From: Rhodoferax sp.
Lineage (GTDB): Bacteria > Pseudomonadota > Gammaproteobacteria > Burkholderiales > Burkholderiaceae_C
Length of the DNA: 17,052 nt
Assembly (NCBI GenBank): GCA_028711355.1
Contig: JAQTSL010000036.1
Span: 1 to 17,052 of the forward strand
Direction: 5' to 3'
Shown here piece after piece: positions 12,840 to 17,052 of this stretch (positions within the stretch are counted from its first letter, which is position 1; every line of letters begins with the position of its first letter). The notes below the pieces were generated by a model. That model was not told where the DNA came from, did not search any database, and saw only the letters and a list, made by a program, of their open reading frames with translations. Both the position numbers and the translations under genes were made by a program.

Positions 12840-15725
12840 ATGAAACAAACCCAACAAAAGCGCCCTCAGCACCCGCAGCAACCCAAAAGTCGCACTGACA
12901 ACACCGAACAACCGCTGATCGACGACATCCGCCTGCTGGGCCGCATTCTGGGCGACGTGATCCGCGAGCAAGAGGGCGATGCAGCTTTTGCCCTGATTGA
13001 GAACATCCGCCAACTGTCGGTGGCCTTCCGCCGCGATGCTGACCATGAAGCCAACAAGGCACTGAGCAAGCTGCTGAAATCGCTCAGCGGTGACCAGACG
13101 GTCAGCGTGGTGCGCGCTTTTACCTACTTCAGCCACCTGGCCAACCTGGCCGAAGACCGCCACCACATCCGTCGCCGTGCCCACTACGAGCGCGCGGGCA
13201 GCCTGCGCGAGGGTAATATCGACATGACGCTCAAGCGCTTGAGTGATGCCGCCATCACGCCGCAAGCCATCAGCGACATGCTCAGCCACAGCTTTGTCTC
13301 ACCGGTGCTCACCGCGCACCCGACCGAGGTGCAACGCAAAAGCATTCTGGATGCCGAGCGTGACATTGCCCAACTGCTGACCACCCGCGACGACATCCTG
13401 GCGCAGGCGGCCGCTTACCAGGTGCCGGGCGACGCACTGACCCCGCGCGAGCTGGTGGCCAACGAACAACACTTGCGCGCGCGGGTGCTGCAACTGTGGC
13501 AAACCCGGCTGCTGCGCTTCTCCAAACTGACCGTTGCCGACGAGGTGGAAAACGCGCTGAGCTACTACGAATCGACTTTTTTGCGCGAAATCCCGCGCAT
13601 CTACGCCAACCTGGAGGCCGCGCTGGGCCATCAACCGGTGGCCAATTTTTTGCGCATGGGCCAGTGGATTGGCGGTGACCGCGACGGCAACCCCAACGTC
13701 AACGCCCAAACCCTCGCGTACGCGCTCAGGCGTCAGGCCGACGTGGCGCTGCGCCACTACCTGACCGAAGTGCACTTCCTGGGCGGCGAACTGTCACTGT
13801 CTGCCCTGCTGGTGAACTTTGGCCCAGCCATGTTGGCGCTGGCCGAACGCTCGCCCGATAGCAACGATCACCGCAAGGACGAACCCTATCGCCGTGCGCT
13901 GGTCGGGGTCTATGCGCGGTTGGCCGCCACCCTGAAAGCGCTAACCGGCGGCGACGCCGCACGCCACGCGGTGTCGCCGCAAAACCCGTACCTGACGGCA
14001 CAAGAGTTGCTGGCAGACTTGCGCATCATTGAAACGTCGCTGCAAGCCCATCACGCCCAGGCGCTGGTAGCGCAGCGGCTGGCCCCGTTGATCCGAGCGG
14101 TGGAAGTCTTTGGCTTTCACCTGGCCACGGTGGACCTGCGCCAAAGCTCCGACCAGCATGAGGCGGTGCTGGCTGAGCTGCTGGCGACCGCGCGCATCAC
14201 GCCCGACTACACAAAACTGGACGAAGCCGCCAAATGCACGCTGCTGCTGAGCCTGCTGTGCGAGGCGCGGCCGCTGCGCGTCATCGGTGCCAGCTACAGT
14301 GCCCTGGCACTGAGTGAAATCGGCGTGTTTGAGACCGCCAAACAAATGCGCACGCAGTACGGCGCGCAGGCCATTCGCCACTACATCATCAGCCACACCG
14401 AGACGGTGAGTGACCTGCTGGAGGTGTTGCTGCTGCAAAAAGAAGTGGGCCTGATGCACGGCACGCTCGACCAGAATGCCAACGCCGACCTGATCGTGAC
14501 CCCGCTGTTTGAGACCATCGAGGACCTGCGCAACGCCGCCCCCATCATGCAGGCGTATTACGCGCTGCCGGGCATCCTGGCGCTGGTGCAGCGCGGCGGT
14601 CACCACCAATATGGTGAGCAAGACATCATGCTGGGCTACTCTGACAGCAACAAGGACGGCGGCATTTTCACCAGCAACTGGGAGCTGTACCAGGCCGAAA
14701 TTGCACTGGTGGAGGTGTTCAACCAGATCAACCAGGGCCACCCCAACCCCGGTGACGCGCGCTTTGTCCAGATGCGCATGTTCCACGGCCGCGGCGACAC
14801 CGTGGGGCGCGGCGGCGGCCCCAGTTTTGAGGCGATTCTGGCGCAACCCCCAGGCACCGTGCGCGGGCAAATCCGCCTGACCGAACAGGGCGAGGTGATT
14901 GGCTCCAAATACGCCAACCCCGAGATTGGTCGGCGTAACCTCGAAACCCTGGTGGCAGCCACGCTGGAGGCCACCCTACTCAACCGCACCCAGTCGGCTG
15001 CGCCCGAGTTTTTGCAAGCCGCTGCCGTTTTATCAAAAGACAGCATGGCCGCCTACCGGGCATTGGTCTATGAAACCGCAGGATTCACCGATTATTTTTT
15101 TCAGGCCACGCCAATCCGCGAAATTGCCGAACTCAACATCGGCTCGCGCCCGGCCTCACGCCGGGCCACGCAGGCTATTGAAGACCTGCGCGCCATCCCC
15201 TGGGGCTTTAGCTGGGGCCAGTGTCGGCTGACGCTGCCCGGCTGGTACGGATTTGGCTCGGCGGTGGACCAGTTTGTGCATCCGGCCGGCATTGACACCC
15301 CGGCCAAAACCCACAAACAGCGGCTGACGCTGCTGCGTCAGATGGAGCAGCAGTGGCCGTTTTTCAAAACCTTGCTATCCAACATCGACATGGTGCTGGC
15401 CAAGAGCGACCTGGCGCTGGCCTCGCGTTACGCCGAGTTGGTGGCGAACAAGAAACTGCGCAAAAAAATCTTCAGCACGATCGAGACCGAGTGGCACCTG
15501 ACCGCGCAAGCGTTGACGTTGATCACTGGCGAAACCCAGCGCCTGGCCAACAATGCCGCGCTGCAACGCTCAATCCGCCACCGCTTCCCGTACATCGACC
15601 CGCTGCACCATCTGCAGGTGGAACTGGTGCGCCGCTACCGCGCAGGTCTTAGCGATGAGCGGCTCAAGCGCGGTATTCACATCTCGATCAACGGGATTGC
15701 GGCGGGGCTCAGGAACACCGGGTGA
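12840..15725 (+). CDS. ppc: Phosphoenolpyruvate carboxylase
   Basis: The product is 961 residues from the ATG at 12840, a little longer than the E. coli enzyme (883) because of a Gln/Pro-rich N-terminal tail (about 1-22) and small insertions. The enzyme adds bicarbonate to PEP to give oxaloacetate, refilling the TCA cycle. Catalytic His160 lies in LTAHPTEVQRKS (E. coli His138). Lys605 is in GYSDSNKDGG, Arg651 and Arg657 are in FHGRGDTVGRGGGPS (loop for bicarbonate and PEP), followed by EQGEVIGSKYANPEIGRRNL. The chain ends INGIAAGLRNTG, keeping the C-terminal xNTG motif that reaches the active site. An in-frame TTG at 12828 is the alternative start; neither has a strong ribosome-binding site. 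It is divergent from hemC, and no T-tract terminator follows the stop. Confidence 0.96.
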   Translation: MKQTQQKRPQHPQQPKSRTDNTEQPLIDDIRLLGRILGDVIREQEGDAAFALIENIRQLSVAFRRDADHEANKALSKLLKSLSGDQTVSVVRAFTYFSHLANLAEDRHHIRRRAHYERAGSLREGNIDMTLKRLSDAAITPQAISDMLSHSFVSPVLTAHPTEVQRKSILDAERDIAQLLTTRDDILAQAAAYQVPGDALTPRELVANEQHLRARVLQLWQTRLLRFSKLTVADEVENALSYYESTFLREIPRIYANLEAALGHQPVANFLRMGQWIGGDRDGNPNVNAQTLAYALRRQADVALRHYLTEVHFLGGELSLSALLVNFGPAMLALAERSPDSNDHRKDEPYRRALVGVYARLAATLKALTGGDAARHAVSPQNPYLTAQELLADLRIIETSLQAHHAQALVAQRLAPLIRAVEVFGFHLATVDLRQSSDQHEAVLAELLATARITPDYTKLDEAAKCTLLLSLLCEARPLRVIGASYSALALSEIGVFETAKQMRTQYGAQAIRHYIISHTETVSDLLEVLLLQKEVGLMHGTLDQNANADLIVTPLFETIEDLRNAAPIMQAYYALPGILALVQRGGHHQYGEQDIMLGYSDSNKDGGIFTSNWELYQAEIALVEVFNQINQGHPNPGDARFVQMRMFHGRGDTVGRGGGPSFEAILAQPPGTVRGQIRLTEQGEVIGSKYANPEIGRRNLETLVAATLEATLLNRTQSAAPEFLQAAAVLSKDSMAAYRALVYETAGFTDYFFQATPIREIAELNIGSRPASRRATQAIEDLRAIPWGFSWGQCRLTLPGWYGFGSAVDQFVHPAGIDTPAKTHKQRLTLLRQMEQQWPFFKTLLSNIDMVLAKSDLALASRYAELVANKKLRKKIFSTIETEWHLTAQALTLITGETQRLANNAALQRSIRHRFPYIDPLHHLQVELVRRYRAGLSDERLKRGIHISINGIAAGLRNTG

Positions 15726-15795
15726 CGGTGAGGCTCGCCCGGCCTTAACCTGCTTCGGGTCGGTTGCCCAGAGACGCTGCGCGCCTACCTCACGC

Positions 15796-16066
15796 CAGGA
15801 CCGAACAGCTTATGCCAACCAGGCGACCCGCACATTTGAACAAAAGATTCAGGAGCATGGCACCCATGCCTCCAAACCAGAGTCTGAACAAGCGGCCCTG
15901 AACATCACCAGCTTAGCTGGCGTTACCCGCCTTATTACCCGTGACAACCAACAACTTCTGCAAATCATTGTCCCAAGGGCGAGGTAACCTCACTGGCCGA
16001 TCTGGCTGGCAAAACAACCGTGCCGAATCGAACTTGAGTCGAACCCTCAGTCAGTGCATGGCACAA
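15796..16066 (+). pseudogene. Frameshifted remnant of a helix-turn-helix transcriptional regulator
   Basis: No intact frame exists here, but three frames join into one plausible protein. Frame 1 (15796-15972) reads QDRTAYANQATRTFEQKI through TRLITRDNQQLLQIIV. Frame 3 (about 15976-16017) reads PKGEVTSLADLAGKT. Frame 2 (about 16019-16066) reads RAESNLSRTLSQ. The last two form a winged helix-turn-helix core of the type 'SLAELAxxTGRxxSNLSRTL', as in small predicted regulators or antitoxin-like proteins of the HVO_A0114/MarR-like group. Two frameshifts and the lack of a start mark it as dead. Its 3' end overlaps the end of the zinc ribbon gene on the other strand. The motif reading is mine and has not been searched. 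Bases 15726-15795 before it hold nothing I can name. Confidence 0.45.
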
Positions 16067-16275
16067 CCGCCCTGCCCGATCGCATTGGGACAGGAGCCAC
16101 ACGGCCCAGGCATCATCGGCGCAGACTCGGAGGTGCTGGCGGTTGTTGCAAAGACTGAAAGCTGCTTTTCTAGAGAAGTTGACTGGCATTGAGGGCATTG
16201 CGGGACAGTATCACTGCGCACCAGCGCTTCGAACGCGTGACCACAATCGCTGCAAGCGTATTCGTAAATGGGCAT
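16051..16275 (-). CDS. FmdB-type small zinc ribbon protein
   Basis: The product is 74 residues. The start MPIYEYACSDCGHAFEALV and the pair C8-x2-C11 / C27-x2-C30 (CPQC) form the zinc ribbon of the FmdB/CxxC_CxxC_SSSS family. A second Cys-rich segment (GPCGSCPNAIGQGGCAMH) closes the chain, as in one betaproteobacterial subgroup. The function is not established; members are annotated as putative regulators after FmdB of a methylotroph amidase locus. The start is well supported: AAGGAG lies 5 bases before the ATG. A GATAAT -10-like box (16304-16299 on the - strand) would put transcription about 17 bases upstream, without a clear -35. It is the only intact gene in the decayed stretch after ppc. 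Confidence 0.85.
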   Translation of the reverse strand: MPIYEYACSDCGHAFEALVRSDTVPQCPQCQSTSLEKQLSVFATTASTSESAPMMPGPCGSCPNAIGQGGCAMH

Positions 16276-16354
16276 ATCGGCTCCTTCTTTGGCGTGGGAT
16301 TATCAGCTTGGAATCGCTCATATGGTGATGATGCGTAGGCGGTAGTAGCGGCAT

Positions 16355-16510
16355 TTACGCCTGCCAGGCCCCAAACCCGCCCTCGCGCCGGTCAAAGCCC
16401 AACTCCACCTCCAGACTTCTGGCTTCATCGTAGCTCAGCGGGTTGTACCACTCGTAGAGCTCTGGCAGCAGGCGCAGACCGTATTCCTGCACATAGCGAT
16501 TGGCCTGCAT
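16355..16510 (-). pseudogene. Unassigned 51-codon open stretch, probable 3' end of a lost gene
   Basis: From ATG 16510 to TAA 16355 the frame is open and reads like real protein: MQANRYVQEYGLRLLPELYE, then WYNPLSYDEARSLEVELGFD, then RREGGFGAWQA. I do not recognise it. It lies one frame away from the SRAP remnant, directly after its HKP residues, and a stop (TAA) sits two codons upstream in its own frame. Restoring one base would fuse it to the SRAP frame, yet it does not resemble the usual SRAP C-terminus (which runs on as HKPxxEKRM-V-LP). It may be the tail of another gene joined by deletion, or a diverged tail of the same gene. No ribosome-binding site precedes the ATG. The bases between it and the zinc ribbon gene (16276-16354) hold only that gene's upstream region. 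Confidence 0.4.
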
Positions 16511-16512
16511 AC

Positions 16513-16911
16513 CGGTTTATGAAACTGGCACATCAGCTCCTGGTCATCGGCGTTGAGGATCAGCATGGTGAAACTGTGAATGATTCCTCTGGGTGACTTT
16601 CATGATGAACACAGGCCGGCAAGGCCCAGTGGTTTACCTTCGGCGCTGGCAATCCGGGTCGCAATGGCCTTGCCACTGCGCCAGTCTGGCTCAAAGATGG
16701 TCTCCACCGGAATGTTGTAGTGCTGGACGTTCTTCTAGGCATCCCGCTCGGGTACGGTTCCATCACCCGCATCCGCTTGCCTGGGTCGGCGAATGAAGGT
16801 GGTCGGGTAGCACCGCCAGACATCGTGGTTACCCATGTCAACCGGTGGCTCCACGCCAAAATGTCTGACGTAGCGCTCGCGCTCCTTGGTGGCCTGGTAG
16901 TGGCTGCAGAT
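16513..16911 (-). pseudogene. Decayed SOS-response-associated peptidase (SRAP / YedK-HMCES family)
   Basis: On the - strand the frame starting at 16911 reads ICSHYQATKERERYVRHFGV, then EPPVDMGNHDVW, TFIRRPRQADAGDGTVPERD, stop, KNVQHYNIPVETIFEPDW, then SGKAIATRIASAEGKPLGL, AGLCSS, stop, KSPRG, and FTMLILNADDQELMCQFHKP. This follows the SRAP family closely: Cys2 after the initiator Met (MCSHYQ), the PxREAL region, IPAEAIYEPDW with the catalytic Glu, and AGLWSSWKSPKG. SRAP proteins crosslink through Cys2 to abasic sites in single-stranded DNA. The damage: the start codon is ATC, about 45 residues between VPERDA and KNVQH are missing (including the NxRxE region), TAG at 16735-16737, Trp-to-TGA at 16600-16602, and loss of the normal C-terminus with a frameshift. 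Confidence 0.72.
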
Positions 16912-17034
16912 GGCGTCATGGTAGCGGTCAAATCGGATGCCTTCGTCAGATGCCACAGCAGCGTTGCACCGCGTATTGCCATTTTTGTCAAAATCCTGTC
17001 TTCTCATTGACCAATTAACAGAGGCAGACTCATC

Positions 17035-17052
17035 ATGGCAAATCTTGACCCG
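17035..17052 (+). CDS. Possible first codons of a gene running off the right edge
   Basis: ATG at 17035 opens a frame (M-A-N-L-D-P) that continues to the window end. AGAGG about 10 bases upstream could serve as ribosome-binding site, and the preceding bases 16912-17034 contain no other gene I can support. Six codons are too few to name a product. Confidence 0.3.

Noticed and set aside
13941..14870. Antisense frame of 309 codons inside ppc
   Set aside because: Shadow of ppc; the translated sequence is Gln/His/Val-rich without motifs, and there is no start signal.
1..17052. CRISPR array, tRNA/rRNA genes, insertion sequences, integrase or att sites, toxin-antitoxin or defence systems
   Set aside because: No regularly spaced repeats, no recognisable cloverleaf or rRNA sequence, no transposase or integrase motifs and no paired small intact genes were seen on either strand.

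Overview
The window looks like a chromosomal core region of a high-GC betaproteobacterium, most likely order Burkholderiales and probably family Comamonadaceae (a Rhodoferax- or Polaromonas-like relative). I infer this from protein sequence character, from the gene order rluC / HAD phosphatase / Rieske protein / S49 peptidase divergent from rne, from ppc divergent from hemC-hemD-hemX-hemY, and from a short palindromic repeat type I associate with that family. No database search was possible, so the taxonomic call is inference.

Layout. (1) 1-591: the 3' part of an RsmI/YraL-type SAM-dependent methyltransferase on +, followed by an 83-bp REPIN-like inverted pair (666-748). (2) 800-4010, all on -: rluC, a Gph-type phosphatase, a small Rieske protein and a membrane-anchored SppA-type peptidase, closely packed as one operon. 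(3) 4011-4538: a long, hairpin-rich leader of rne. Its best -10 box lies inside the first codons of the divergent rluC. (4) 4539-7424 on +: rne, encoding RNase E with a complete catalytic half, an amphipathic membrane-targeting motif and an Arg/Gly-rich tail. (5) 7425-12738 on -: hemC, hemD, hemX and hemY (tetrapyrrole synthesis), then a GGDEF-fold protein with a ruined active site. (6) 12840-15725 on +: ppc, divergent from hemC. (7) 15726-17034: a decayed stretch with a frameshifted helix-turn-helix regulator remnant, an intact small FmdB-type zinc ribbon gene, an unassigned 51-codon piece and a broken SRAP (YedK-like) gene. The first codons of a further + strand gene lie at the right edge.

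The genes cover RNA maturation and turnover (methyltransferase, RluC, RNase E), the first steps of haem/sirohaem synthesis from porphobilinogen (HemC, HemD, with membrane partners HemX and HemY), and anaplerotic carbon entry (Ppc). I see no CRISPR array, tRNA, rRNA, transposase, toxin-antitoxin pair or defence cassette. I do not see a previously undescribed system. The points most worth a second look are the degenerate GGDEF protein with a preserved inhibitory-site motif and a possible leaderless promoter, the structured rne leader, two possible copies of one palindromic repeat (one in the rne leader, one translated inside hemD), and the gene graveyard after ppc.
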